Shown here one piece after another: positions 26,598 through 34,641 of a DNA stretch of 64,000 nucleotides (the stretch's first letter is position 1; each line of letters starts with the position of its first letter). The translations under genes were made by a program, and so were the position numbers. Below the pieces are notes generated by a model that worked only from the letters and a program-made list of their open reading frames with translations, was not told the origin of the DNA and did not search any database. Source of the DNA: Carnobacteriaceae bacterium zg-84 (GTDB lineage Bacteria; Bacillota; Bacilli; Lactobacillales; Aerococcaceae); NCBI GenBank assembly GCA_013874835.1, contig CP059430.1, forward strand, positions 248,001 through 312,000, in the 5' to 3' direction.

Positions 26598-26810
26598 CTA
26601 GAAATCAACTAAAGCAAAATCGGGGCTTTTTTGCTCGTATTCTAAGTGTTTTTCATCTAATTCTTGTACAAATTCAATATTGTATGGTGTATTTTCTTCA
26701 ACACGTTTACGTGCGTCTACTTTTGAAGTTGCGTCAATGTATAATGATTTTGTATGTTCACGACGAGGTGCTTCTGTTTTTGTTTCTTGATAAGTTACTT
26801 TAAAAATCAT
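26598..26810 (-). CDS. rpoY: RNA polymerase epsilon subunit
   Basis: 70 residues of the DUF1447 type (MIFKVTYQETKTEAPRREHT, then SLYIDATSKVDARKRV). It is a small accessory subunit that binds near the secondary channel of core RNA polymerase in Firmicutes. It is directly upstream of rnjA, the conserved gene pair. AAGGAGATT precedes the ATG, and an extended -10 promoter lies about 60 nt upstream. Confidence 0.94.
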   Translation of the reverse strand: MIFKVTYQETKTEAPRREHTKSLYIDATSKVDARKRVEENTPYNIEFVQELDEKHLEYEQKSPDFALVDF

Positions 26811-26869
26811 AATAATCTCCTTAAATATTTATATATTTTATGTTATTGAATACAAACGTATCACTTTAC

Positions 26870-26878
26870 ATTATAGCA
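26870..26878 (-). promoter_or_regulatory. promoter of rpoY-rnjA
   Basis: Minus strand TGC-TATAAT, a perfect extended -10 element, 60 nt before rpoY. No good -35 box. Confidence 0.6.
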
Positions 26879-26930
26879 TAAAAATGCTTTAAAGTATATT
26901 GTTTTAGGGTTGTGTTAAAACAGCTCCTAT

Positions 26931-26973
26931 AACGAAAAACATCACTCATGAAATAAGAGTGATGTTTTTCGTT
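26931..26973. terminator. terminator downstream of the cupin gene
   Basis: AACGAAAAACATCACTC and its exact complement form a 17-bp stem with a 9-nt loop. It begins at the stop codon of the cupin gene (minus) and includes T5 in its second arm. Confidence 0.82.
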
Positions 26974-27464
26974 TATGGCAATACATCATAGGCTAATTGA
27001 TGAATAATGTCTTTATGTTGAGGATAAATCGCAAGTAATTGTTTTTGTGTAAATAATTCAAAATCGTCATAATCAAAAGCTGGTGTGACACAGCATCCAA
27101 CAATAGCAAAGTCGTCATCATTGTTACTTTCTACTGTTGAACCAAAAATAACACCGCGAGGTACGGTAAATTGTAAAACATCATGTTCACCTAATCCAAG
27201 AGAAACAGTTTTGTATTCTCCATTTGGGAAAATCATGTGTACAGTCAATGGGTGACCTGCATGATAATACCATGTTTCATCAGATTTTAAACGATGAAAA
27301 TGAGAGGGATTGTTCGTTTTTAGTAAAAATAGGATAGACGTTGCAACAGCTCGTGTCGTTGTTTTCAAAGAAATATTTATATCACTATGATATGTTTTTT
27401 TGAAATAACCTCCTTCAGAATGAGGTTCTAAGTTTAATTTTTTAACCCAATCATGTGCATTCAT
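26973..27464 (-). CDS. cupin domain protein, DUF985 family
   Basis: 163 residues. It has the family start DWVKKLNLEPHSEGGYFKKTY and the cupin blocks SHFHRLKSDETWYYHAGHPL and FTVPRGVIFGSTV, with conserved His and Glu of the barrel. The family is of unknown function, perhaps binding sugars or other small ligands; it is cytosolic. It is divergent from dps. The ATG is preceded by GGAGGCGTC. Confidence 0.9.
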   Translation of the reverse strand: MNAHDWVKKLNLEPHSEGGYFKKTYHSDINISLKTTTRAVATSILFLLKTNNPSHFHRLKSDETWYYHAGHPLTVHMIFPNGEYKTVSLGLGEHDVLQFTVPRGVIFGSTVESNNDDDFAIVGCCVTPAFDYDDFELFTQKQLLAIYPQHKDIIHQLAYDVLP

Positions 27465-27502
27465 AAGACGCCTCCACGTTTTTTCTATAGTTTAACAAAA
27501 TT

Positions 27503-27614
27503 ATTCTTATTTGTTAAGTTTATTATCTTATTTGAAATCATTCTAAATAAGAGTTGACTTTTAATAGAACATACGGTAAAATTATCTTATCAATAATAAT
27601 TCTAAATAAGAATT
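27503..27614 (+). promoter_or_regulatory. dps promoter with repeated AAATAAG operators
   Basis: Promoter TTGACT (27554-27559), 17 bp, TAAAAT (27577-27582). The element ATTCTAAATAAGARTT occurs at 27540-27555, overlapping the -35, and at 27599-27614, downstream of the start. CTTATTT in the opposite sense occurs near 27506 and 27527. Sites on both sides of the start are typical of repression. The motif is not a standard Fur/PerR box. Confidence 0.6.
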
Positions 27615-27638
27615 GTTTATATAAAAGGAGAGTATCAA

Positions 27639-28070
27639 ATGTCAAAAGAAACAGTATTAAATGAATTAGTTGGGAACTTAGGTGTATTATACATTAAACT
27701 ACATCAACACCATTTTTATGTAAAAGGAGAAGCGTTCTTCCGTTTACACCAAAAATTTGAAGATTACTACAATGAAGTTCACGAACAATTAGATGAAGTA
27801 GCAGAACGTCTTTTAATGATTAAAGGTAAACCAGTATCAACATTAGCTGAATTTTTAGAAGTATCTTCTATCAAAGAAGCACCATATACAAAAGAAAAAT
27901 CTCAAATTGAAATGGTTAAAGAGGTTGTAGAAGACTTTAAAGTTATCGTTTCACTATTAGAAAAAGGTATTGATGCAACAGAAGGCGACCACGTAAGCCA
28001 AGATATGTTAATTGGTATTAAAGGATTTTATGATAAAGAGTTGTGGATGTTAGAAGCAACTTTAGGTTAA
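27639..28070 (+). CDS. dps: Dps-family ferritin-like protein
   Basis: 143 residues, one four-helix bundle. The intersubunit ferroxidase residues are seen in LHQHHFYVKGEAFFRLHQKF and DEVAERLLMIKG (His, His, Asp, Glu pattern). Dps dodecamers store iron, use up H2O2 and protect DNA. Slightly short, like other lactic acid bacterial Dps. It is monocistronic, with a strong AAAGGAGAG ribosome site, a repeat-rich promoter and a strong terminator. Confidence 0.94.
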   Translation: MSKETVLNELVGNLGVLYIKLHQHHFYVKGEAFFRLHQKFEDYYNEVHEQLDEVAERLLMIKGKPVSTLAEFLEVSSIKEAPYTKEKSQIEMVKEVVEDFKVIVSLLEKGIDATEGDHVSQDMLIGIKGFYDKELWMLEATLG

Positions 28071-28083
28071 ACAAACTTAAAAT

Positions 28084-28122
28084 AAAGACACTCGAACATG
28101 ACAAAAATGTTCGAGTGTCTTT
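28084..28122. terminator. terminator of dps
   Basis: AAAGACACTCGAACAT and its exact complement form a 16-bp stem with a 7-nt loop, followed by ATTTTAAT. The next 114 bases up to the mutY end hold nothing further. Confidence 0.9.
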
Positions 28123-28236
28123 ATTTTAATATTTGGGATACGTTCGTATTAAAAGTACTGACTAAAAAGGATTATATAAAAGAGAAAAACAGACGTTTAT
28201 TTTCCTCTTTCGTTTTATAGAGTGCATCCTTTTAGT

Positions 28237-29358
28237 TTATCTATGCTTTTTGATAAGTGTAAGCATTTTTTGTTGAGGTGTTGGCATAGGGTACTTATGA
28301 AACTCACTTGGATGTACCCATATACCTTTTATATTGGCAGGTAGGCCAACTACTTTCACGACATCAATATGCCATTTTAAATGACTAAATAAATGTGTGA
28401 CAGTTCCAATTTTTTCAAATACTTCATGAGTTCCTTTTTTAGTTGGTTGTTTAACAGGTATAGTATAAGGTTCTTCATTTTCAAAAATATTTAAAGCTGT
28501 TTGCTCATACACTTTATTTTCAACCATAGGGAATAGCCACATATTTGCCAATAATCCATTTTCTTCGCGTTGCTGCAAATAAAATTGTCCTTTGTCATTT
28601 TCGATAACATAGGCTGTATAATAAACATTTGTTGCTTTAGATTTTTTTGATTTAATGGGGTAAATGTGCATCGTTCCATTTTGATATGCCGCATTAAATT
28701 TTTTAATTGGGCTAATCTCTGGTTTAGGATTGGAAGCAGAACAAATATCGGTTCCTAAATCCATAAGAGCTTGGTTAAAATCACCCGGTCTATTTGGGTC
28801 GATGAGTTCTTTCATTAAGGCTTCGATAACAGTACGTGTTTTTGGTTGAGCAATATCTAAATTGATTTCAAATAAGCGAGCCATAACACGCATCACATTT
28901 CCGTCGACAGCAGGTTCGGGAAGATTGAATGCAATACTTGCAATCGCACCTGCTGTATAAGGGCCAATACCTTTTAGTGCCAAAATATCTTTTAATGTTT
29001 GAGGCATTTTTCCATTGTGTAATGCAACCATTTGTTGAGCAGCTTTTTGCATATTGCGAACACGTGAATAATACCCTAATCCTTCCCATGCTTTTAATAA
29101 AACAGATTCCGGAGCATTCGCCAAATCTGTAATGGTAGGGAATAGTGTCATGAAACGTGTGTAATAAGGAATAACAGTCACAACTTGTGTTTGTTGGAGC
29201 ATGATTTCGGACACCCAAATGGCATACGGATCTTTTGTGCGACGCCAAGGTAAATCACGCTTATTCTCATCGTACCATTTTAATAAAGTTTGTCTAAAAT
29301 CTTCGATTTTTTCCTTTTCCCATAAGATAATGCCATTATCTTTCAATAAATCTGTCAT
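28237..29358 (-). CDS. mutY: A/G-specific adenine glycosylase, clusterless type
   Basis: 373 residues. Removes adenine paired with 8-oxoguanine. The catalytic domain has WVSEIMLQQTQV with the catalytic Glu, the helix-hairpin-helix LKGIGPYTAGAIASIAF, and Asp in EPAVDGNVMRV; the C-terminal Nudix-like domain (about 235-370) recognises 8-oxoG. The iron-sulphur loop reads DICSASNPKPEISPIKK: only the first of four cluster cysteines is present, so the protein is of the clusterless type known in Lactobacillales. The ATG at 29358 has GGAG; it overlaps recX by 23 bp. Confidence 0.95.
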   Translation of the reverse strand: MTDLLKDNGIILWEKEKIEDFRQTLLKWYDENKRDLPWRRTKDPYAIWVSEIMLQQTQVVTVIPYYTRFMTLFPTITDLANAPESVLLKAWEGLGYYSRVRNMQKAAQQMVALHNGKMPQTLKDILALKGIGPYTAGAIASIAFNLPEPAVDGNVMRVMARLFEINLDIAQPKTRTVIEALMKELIDPNRPGDFNQALMDLGTDICSASNPKPEISPIKKFNAAYQNGTMHIYPIKSKKSKATNVYYTAYVIENDKGQFYLQQREENGLLANMWLFPMVENKVYEQTALNIFENEEPYTIPVKQPTKKGTHEVFEKIGTVTHLFSHLKWHIDVVKVVGLPANIKGIWVHPSEFHKYPMPTPQQKMLTLIKKHR

Positions 29359-30163
29359 CTTCGTTCTCCATTTTATCATTGATATATGCTCTAATATCAT
29401 CGTATGAAAAACCTTTTTGATAAAGAGCATTTGATAATTTTTGTTTTAATATATACCCATTGTATGATTTTGCATATCGCTTGTACAAAGTATCTGCATG
29501 CTCGTACAGTGCCTCTAATTCATCTTCTTTTGAAACAGCAATATCGACATGTGAAACAGCTTCTTTGGCTACGGCATATGTATAGCCTTTTTGTACAAGA
29601 TGTTGCGTTGTTTTTTCTAACAATGCTTTTTTTGACATTTTCTTTTGTTTTTGTATATATTTGGACGCAACAGAAATGGCTGTATCTAATTCATCAGGTG
29701 AGTAGTATTGTTCTATACCTTCATCAATAAGTTGTGTATCAATACCCTTTTTTTGTAAAGTTTGGATAATGGCATGCTTTCCTTTTTTAGTTGTCGCTAA
29801 TGTATTTTGAATAAAGGCTTTTACATAAAAAGTATCATTGATATATTTTTCTTTTTTCAACTGGTTAATGGCATTCTCAATAAGTGGTATATGAACATCC
29901 TCTAAAGACAGTAATTTATCATACACCTCTTTTTCTGTTCTTAAGCCATAAGATAAATACTGAATGCCTTTTAAATAAACACGTTGATAGTCATTATGAG
30001 ATAAAATCTCATGCTCAAGGTCATCGGTTAGTACCATACCTTTGTGTAGACGAAATTTAATGAGAGTATCTTCTGAAACACCAAATTTAAATGTGTCATT
30101 CACAAAAATATTATAACGATTTTTTTTCTTTTTTTGGACTTCAATCGCAGTAATTGTATTCAT
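29336..30163 (-). CDS. recX: regulatory protein RecX
   Basis: 275 residues, the long Gram-positive form. Three or more three-helix repeats are present (YLSYGLRTEKEVYDKLL, INDTFYVKAFIQNT, KKGIDTQLIDEGIEQYY). RecX binds and modulates RecA filaments. It shares an operon with mutY (23-bp overlap), pairing recombination control with oxidative-damage repair. AGAGGTACATC precedes the ATG; divergent from ilvE. Confidence 0.93.
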   Translation of the reverse strand: MNTITAIEVQKKKKNRYNIFVNDTFKFGVSEDTLIKFRLHKGMVLTDDLEHEILSHNDYQRVYLKGIQYLSYGLRTEKEVYDKLLSLEDVHIPLIENAINQLKKEKYINDTFYVKAFIQNTLATTKKGKHAIIQTLQKKGIDTQLIDEGIEQYYSPDELDTAISVASKYIQKQKKMSKKALLEKTTQHLVQKGYTYAVAKEAVSHVDIAVSKEDELEALYEHADTLYKRYAKSYNGYILKQKLSNALYQKGFSYDDIRAYINDKMENEDDRFIER

Positions 30164-30251
30164 GATGTACCTCTTTTCTTATTCATAATGAAAGTATACA
30201 TGAAGAAGAACATATAACGCTAGTTTGATTAAAATTTGATGATAAAAAATA

Positions 30252-30280
30252 TTGACTTCTATTGATGAAATCCATACAAT
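30252..30280 (+). promoter_or_regulatory. ilvE promoter
   Basis: TTGACT (30252-30257), 17 bp, TACAAT (30275-30280), 30 nt before the ATG. The short leader excludes a T-box. Confidence 0.75.
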
Positions 30281-30309
30281 AAAAAGTAAATCAAGTTGGA
30301 GGTAAAAGT

Positions 30310-31335
30310 ATGACGAATCAAGTAAATATTGATTGGAAAAATTTAGGATTTTCTTATATGAAAACACCTTATCGCTATATTTCGTATTGGAAAGACGGTC
30401 AATGGGACAATGGGGCGTTGACAGAAGATAATAAAATTTATATTTCTGAGGGGTCAACAGCATTACATTATGGGCAACAAGCTTTTGAAGGCTTAAAGGC
30501 CTATCGCTGTAAAGATGGTAGCATCAATTTATTTAGACCAGATCAAAATGCACATCGTCTAAATAAAAGTTGTCAACGTTTGTTAATGCCAGAAGTACCT
30601 ATGGATAAATTTATTGATGCCGTGAAACAAGTTGTCAAAGCAAATGAAGAGTATATACCACCCTATGGAACTGGAGGAAGTTTATATATACGTCCGTATA
30701 TTATTGGTGTAGGAGATAATATTGGTGTTGCTCCAGCGCCAGAGTATATTTTTTCAGTGTTTGTTATGCCAGTAGGAGCTTATTTTAAAGGTGGTTTAAC
30801 ACCAACAAGATTTATGGTGACAGAATACGACAGGGCCGCTCCAAATGGGACAGGAGCAGCAAAAGTTGGTGGTAACTATGCGGGTAGTTTGATTGTATCT
30901 AAAAAAGCAAAATCGCAGGGATTTAGTGATGCAGTTTATTTAGACCCTGCTACACATACAAAAATAGAAGAAATAGGAGCAGCGAATTTCTTTGGTATTA
31001 CAAAAGACGGTAAAAAGTTTGTTACACCTAAATCTCCATCTATTTTACCAAGTATTACGAAATACTCTTTATTATATTTGGCAGAGCATCGTCTAGGGTT
31101 AGAAGTAGAAGAGGGCGATGTTTATATTGATAGATTGTCAGATTATAGTGAAGCGGGAGCATGTGGAACAGCAGCTGTTATTTCACCAATTGGTGCGATT
31201 GAGTACAGAGATAAAATTCATGTGTTTTACTCAGAAACCGAAGTGGGTCCAGTAACACGCCGCCTATATGACGAATTAGTTGGTATTCAATATGGTGATA
31301 TTGATGCACCAGACGGTTGGATTGAAAAAGTATAA
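30310..31335 (+). CDS. ilvE: branched-chain amino acid aminotransferase
   Basis: 341 residues, fold-type IV PLP enzyme. The Schiff-base lysine is Lys185 in GAAKVGGNYAGSL; HYGQQAFEGLKAYR and the Glu region IEEIGAANFFGI are further markers. It exchanges amino groups between Leu/Ile/Val and 2-oxoglutarate. No other branched-chain biosynthesis gene is near, so it may serve mostly catabolism or final-step transamination. GGAGGTAAAA gives a strong ribosome site. An IS lies 24 nt after its stop. Confidence 0.96.
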   Translation: MTNQVNIDWKNLGFSYMKTPYRYISYWKDGQWDNGALTEDNKIYISEGSTALHYGQQAFEGLKAYRCKDGSINLFRPDQNAHRLNKSCQRLLMPEVPMDKFIDAVKQVVKANEEYIPPYGTGGSLYIRPYIIGVGDNIGVAPAPEYIFSVFVMPVGAYFKGGLTPTRFMVTEYDRAAPNGTGAAKVGGNYAGSLIVSKKAKSQGFSDAVYLDPATHTKIEEIGAANFFGITKDGKKFVTPKSPSILPSITKYSLLYLAEHRLGLEVEEGDVYIDRLSDYSEAGACGTAAVISPIGAIEYRDKIHVFYSETEVGPVTRRLYDELVGIQYGDIDAPDGWIEKV

Positions 31336-31405
31336 AAGTCTACGATAAATATAAATAAAGGCTCTTCGTCAAATTGTGTTGGTGGAGAGAAATAGTGAGT
31401 ATGTT

Positions 31406-31440
31406 GGTAGTGAATGGCATTAACCATTCACTACCTTTTT
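31406..31440 (+). terminator. terminator at the left end of IS copy 2
   Basis: GGTAGTGAATGG and CCATTCACTACC form a perfect 12-bp stem with a 6-nt loop holding the transposase stop codon, followed by T5 on the plus strand. It would stop ilvE readthrough from entering the IS antisense to the transposase. Confidence 0.75.
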
Positions 31441-32712
31441 CACATTCTTTTTCTGCCACTGAGAATGGTGTTGTATGATTAAAATACGCAATCTAAAATA
31501 AGAAAAACGTCTGTAGCCATAGGCAATCCGTTTGATGACTTTAATATGATTGTTGATAGCTTCTGTGATACCGTTTGAATAAGGTGTGGTAAAAGCTTGA
31601 TAAATACCATTCTGATAGGTTTTAAAAATATCAAATTTCTTTCTAAACCACTCTGGTAATGACGGGTCAATATGATGAATAACCTCCATAAATGACTCAA
31701 AATCTCGCTGTCTATAAGCATATCTCAACTCTTGTACAAACTCATATGCTTGTTTTAAAACAGGACTATAGTCTAATAATCTATCCAGGATTTGTGCGTG
31801 TGTCAGATATGTTTTAAAGGATTGGTGATAGTGATAGTCTGTATCATTTACATCAAAGGCATCTTTTAATAATAATTTCCAGTATTTCTTTAAGTGTTTA
31901 TAAGCCTTTTCTTCTTTTTTAAAGGTGTTCATTTCTTTTATACGTAGTGTATTTAAATTCCGATGTATATGTTGTATGATATGAAATCTATCTGTGACAA
32001 TAACGGCATTAGGAAAAACCTTCTGAATAAGTTTGCCATAATTGGCATTCATATCCATAACAAGATAGCGAACGCTATGTCTTGCTTTTTTAGAAAATTG
32101 TTTAAAATAAGTGATTAAATGGTCTAATTGGCGACTAGGTAACACATCAATAATACGGTGCGTCAATCCGTCTACACAGATAAAACTCATCTTCCCTAAA
32201 TGAGATGTCACAGACTTAAATTCGTCGATACATAGTACCTTAGGTAGATAATGAAAAGACGGTTTAACTTGTTTTGTATATTTATCTAAGACACGTTGTA
32301 CGGTCACATCAGATACAAAGTGGTCTTGGCAGATATGTTTTCTTGAAATATTTTTCGTTAAATCAAGTGCAATAAGTTGTTTTAATTCTTTAGAAATACA
32401 ACAATGTTTATCGACTAAAGAACACGAAGAAGAACAGGTTTTTAGACACGTTTTACAGCGATAACGGGTTCTTTTAAGAAGTAAAACAGTTTTGATTTGT
32501 CTAAACTTTGGTAATAATGTTTTCGTTTGATATGTCCCATGTTTGATGAGTGTTTTAGCATGACAATGTGGACAGGTGTGGCAAGGCTTTGTCCAAGTAC
32601 CTTTAATAAAGTGGTGTGGAATACCATTTATTGTTTTTTCTTCTAACCAATGTTCATCAGCTATGAAAGATTTATCTGTTAATGTCAATAATTTTTTTGT
32701 ATAATAATCCAT
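31420..32712 (-). CDS. ISL3-family transposase, copy 2
   Basis: 430 residues. Zinc finger with CPHCHAKTLIKHG and YRCKTCLKTC, then the DDE domain with Asp in CIDEFKSVTS, Asp in YLVMDMNANY and Glu in GITEAINNHIKVIKRIAYGY. It is complete. The ATG at 32712 follows AAGGAGGTA; longer frames would start inside the IS end and have no ribosome site. The C-terminal stop lies in the loop of the left-end hairpin. Close to the degraded copy at 55434-56250 (over 90% identical where both exist). Confidence 0.96.
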   Translation of the reverse strand: MDYYTKKLLTLTDKSFIADEHWLEEKTINGIPHHFIKGTWTKPCHTCPHCHAKTLIKHGTYQTKTLLPKFRQIKTVLLLKRTRYRCKTCLKTCSSSCSLVDKHCCISKELKQLIALDLTKNISRKHICQDHFVSDVTVQRVLDKYTKQVKPSFHYLPKVLCIDEFKSVTSHLGKMSFICVDGLTHRIIDVLPSRQLDHLITYFKQFSKKARHSVRYLVMDMNANYGKLIQKVFPNAVIVTDRFHIIQHIHRNLNTLRIKEMNTFKKEEKAYKHLKKYWKLLLKDAFDVNDTDYHYHQSFKTYLTHAQILDRLLDYSPVLKQAYEFVQELRYAYRQRDFESFMEVIHHIDPSLPEWFRKKFDIFKTYQNGIYQAFTTPYSNGITEAINNHIKVIKRIAYGYRRFSYFRLRILIIQHHSQWQKKNVKKVVNG

Positions 32713-32790
32713 GAGAAATACCTCCTTGTTTAATTGTGGTGATTTAATCATACAGGTATTTCTCTTTTTTTGTCCACTTTTATATACAAA

Positions 32791-32823
32791 ATCGTGTTGG
32801 TGGATTATTCCCACCAACACGAT
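32791..32823. other. subterminal hairpin at the right end of IS copy 2
   Basis: ATCGTGTTGGTGG and CCACCAACACGAT are perfect inverted repeats around ATTATTC. The outer arm is part of the terminal repeat, so the repeat motif occurs twice at this end in opposite sense, as in IS copy 1. Confidence 0.75.
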
Positions 32824-32845
32824 TTATTATAGAGCCTAAATAAAG

Positions 32846-32878
32846 TGGTGAACTGACATCTAAAAGGTCAGTTCACCA
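32846..32878 (-). terminator. terminator of the GNAT gene, adjacent to IS copy 2
   Basis: TGGTGAACTGAC and GTCAGTTCACCA form a perfect 12-bp stem with a 9-nt loop. Its minus-strand tail CTTTATTTA is the IS target duplication. Confidence 0.88.
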
Positions 32879-32888
32879 TTTTTAATGA

Positions 32889-33413
32889 TTATATTGTGTC
32901 CCATTCATCTCTTAACACGCCGTATTTAACGGAATCATAATAAACACCTTGCCAATAGCGTACTTTACGAATACATGCTTCTTGTAATAGACCTAGTTTT
33001 TCACTAGCTCTCATCATACGTTTATTACCACTCCATGTTGTTAAGCCGATATGTTCAATTTCTGGGAAATCTTTAAATGTTTTAGGTATCCACAAACGTA
33101 AGGCTTCTGTTCCGTATCCACCATTCCAATAGTTTTCATCGTAAATCACAATCCCGATTTCAAGCCACCGTGTTTTCTGATATTCCCAGTGTCTAAACAA
33201 GGCACCAATTAAAGTATCGTCAACATAGATACCCCAACAGTAATCAGTATTTTTGTAAAATGATAATTCTTTTTGAAATGTTTCAAATGTATACACTTCA
33301 TAATCTTCAAAGTAAGGTCCGTTCCATTTTGTCCATTCCATATCGGCTTTTGAAAAGCCGATTTTCCACAAGTGATAGACATCTTTTTCTTCAATCGGTT
33401 TTATTTCTAGCAT
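32889..33413 (-). CDS. GNAT acetyltransferase, RimJ/RimL type
   Basis: 174 residues. The family features are visible: an acceptor part (TKWNGPYFEDYEVYTFETF), the central strand LEIGIVIYDENYWNGGYGTEAL with the acetyl-CoA-binding GGYGTEA, and NKRMMRASEKLGLLQEACIR, the C-terminal helix of RimJ/L-like enzymes. It transfers acetyl from acetyl-CoA to an unknown amine, perhaps a protein N-terminus or small molecule. Single gene, divergent from tsaB. Confidence 0.9.
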   Translation of the reverse strand: MLEIKPIEEKDVYHLWKIGFSKADMEWTKWNGPYFEDYEVYTFETFQKELSFYKNTDYCWGIYVDDTLIGALFRHWEYQKTRWLEIGIVIYDENYWNGGYGTEALRLWIPKTFKDFPEIEHIGLTTWSGNKRMMRASEKLGLLQEACIRKVRYWQGVYYDSVKYGVLRDEWDTI

Positions 33414-33461
33414 CTTATCCCTTCTTTATATCTATTTTTTTCTTTATTTTATATCATCTTT

Positions 33462-33490
33462 TTGCCAAAAGCAAAGCAATCCGTTAAAAT
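33462..33490 (+). promoter_or_regulatory. promoter of tsaB-rimI-tsaD
   Basis: TTGCCA (33462-33467), 17 bp, TAAAAT (33485-33490), 30 nt before the tsaB start. Confidence 0.65.
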
Positions 33491-33520
33491 AAGAGGTAAG
33501 ATTGAAAAAATGGAGGTACT

Positions 33521-34222
33521 ATGATTACATTAGCAATAGAAGCATCAAATAAAACATTATCCATTGCTTTACAAAAAGATAAAGAAATAGTGGCATTTGA
33601 ACATATTCATCCAACTTTACAGCATAGTATTGTGTTGGCTTCAACAGTTGATACATTGTGCAAACAAGCCCAGTTAATACCTCAACAGATTTCAAAAATT
33701 ATCGTTTCCAATGGTCCTGGTTCTTATACGGGATTGAGAATAGGAGTAACGTATGCAAAAACACTAGCATATACATTGAAGATACCGCTGATTGCTCTAC
33801 CAAGTTTAGATTTATTGGCGAACATGTATGTAGCACAAGAGGATGAGTGGATTGTGCCGTTTTTTGATGCACGTCGTCATCATGTTTATGCCGGTATTTA
33901 TGATAAAAATGGACAAGTCATTTTAGAAAATTGTCATATATCCTTTGACTCTTTACTGGAATTTTTAAAACAGTGCAGCAAACAAATTGTCTTTATTAGC
34001 CCAGATATAGAAAGTTATCAAGAGGACATTATAACATTAGAAAATGCACGGTCTGTAATAGTTTATCCAGATGCTAGAGTACTTGCTAGAATAGCGGATA
34101 ATGCCGATACAGTAGACCCGCACTTGTTGACACCTCTTTACTTGAAAAAAGCAGAAGCAGAGGAAAAATGGTTAGTTGAACATCAAGAAGTTCATCATCT
34201 TGTGGAAAGAGTGAAGTACTAA
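33521..34222 (+). CDS. tsaB: tRNA t6A biosynthesis protein TsaB
   Basis: 233 residues, ASKHA fold without full catalytic residues. MITLAIEASNKTLSIALQ and IVSNGPGSYTGLRIGVTYAK are diagnostic. It forms the TsaBDE complex that puts the threonylcarbamoyl group on A37 of ANN-decoding tRNAs. The stop overlaps rimI by one base; the operon tsaB-rimI-tsaD is the classic order. Confidence 0.96.
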   Translation: MITLAIEASNKTLSIALQKDKEIVAFEHIHPTLQHSIVLASTVDTLCKQAQLIPQQISKIIVSNGPGSYTGLRIGVTYAKTLAYTLKIPLIALPSLDLLANMYVAQEDEWIVPFFDARRHHVYAGIYDKNGQVILENCHISFDSLLEFLKQCSKQIVFISPDIESYQEDIITLENARSVIVYPDARVLARIADNADTVDPHLLTPLYLKKAEAEEKWLVEHQEVHHLVERVKY

Positions 34223-34641
34223 TGATACGACAAGCTAATATCGAGGATGCTCTCTTTTTGTATCAAATAGCCCAAGAAACAGGACTATCTTGGTCACAAA
34301 AAGATTTTGAAGATGATTTACAATTAAATCGCACTATTTATTTTGTGTCTAAAGAGGGTTTTATTGGTTGCCAATATATTTTAAACGAGGCAGAAATTAC
34401 CAATATTGCTGTGTCAACAAAATACCAAGGAAAAGGGCATGCAAAAGCTTTATGGCAAATGATGCATAGCTTTTTTAGTGAAAAACATATTGATACGTGC
34501 TTTCTGGAAGTGCGTGAAAGTAATGAGAGTGCAAGACGTTTTTATGAAAAAATAGGATTTCGTTTGATGTCGACTAGGAAAAAGTATTATAAAAATCCAG
34601 TTGAACATGCGATGATTTATAGGTGGAAAAAAGATGAATGA
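34222..34641 (+). CDS. rimI: ribosomal protein alanine N-acetyltransferase RimI
   Basis: 139 residues, GNAT fold. [20 protein letters not shown] is the acetyl-CoA site and [19 protein letters not shown] the family C-terminal block of RimI, which acetylates the N-terminus of S18. It is coupled to tsaB (1-base overlap) and tsaD (8-base overlap). Confidence 0.94.
   Translation: MIRQANIEDALFLYQIAQETGLSWSQKDFEDDLQLNRTIYFVSKEGFIGCQYILNEAEITNIAVSTKYQGKGHAKALWQMMHSFFSEKHIDTCFLEVRESNESARRFYEKIGFRLMSTRKKYYKNPVEHAMIYRWKKDE

Larger units (their letters stand above)
31360..32836 (-). mobile_element. ISL3-family insertion sequence, intact copy 2
   Basis: 1477 bp. Inverted repeats start GGCTCTTCGTCAAATTGTG at the left and GGCTCTATAATAAATCGTG at the right (minus strand), both continuing TTGGTGG. 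It holds one transposase gene, a hairpin with a plus-strand T5 tail at the left (31406-31440) and a perfect subterminal hairpin at the right. It sits between ilvE and the terminator of a GNAT gene. A decayed relative is at 55374-56250. Confidence 0.95.
31352..32844. repeat. 8-bp target duplication flanking the second ISL3 element
   Basis: TAAATAAA at 31352-31359 and at 32837-32844, perfect copies at the exact ends of the inverted repeats. Confidence 0.93.

Noticed and set aside
30164-30309. Possible T-box or other leader riboswitch before ilvE
   Set aside because: The mapped promoter elements leave a leader of about 25 nt, too short for a T-box, and no specifier or antiterminator sequence is visible.
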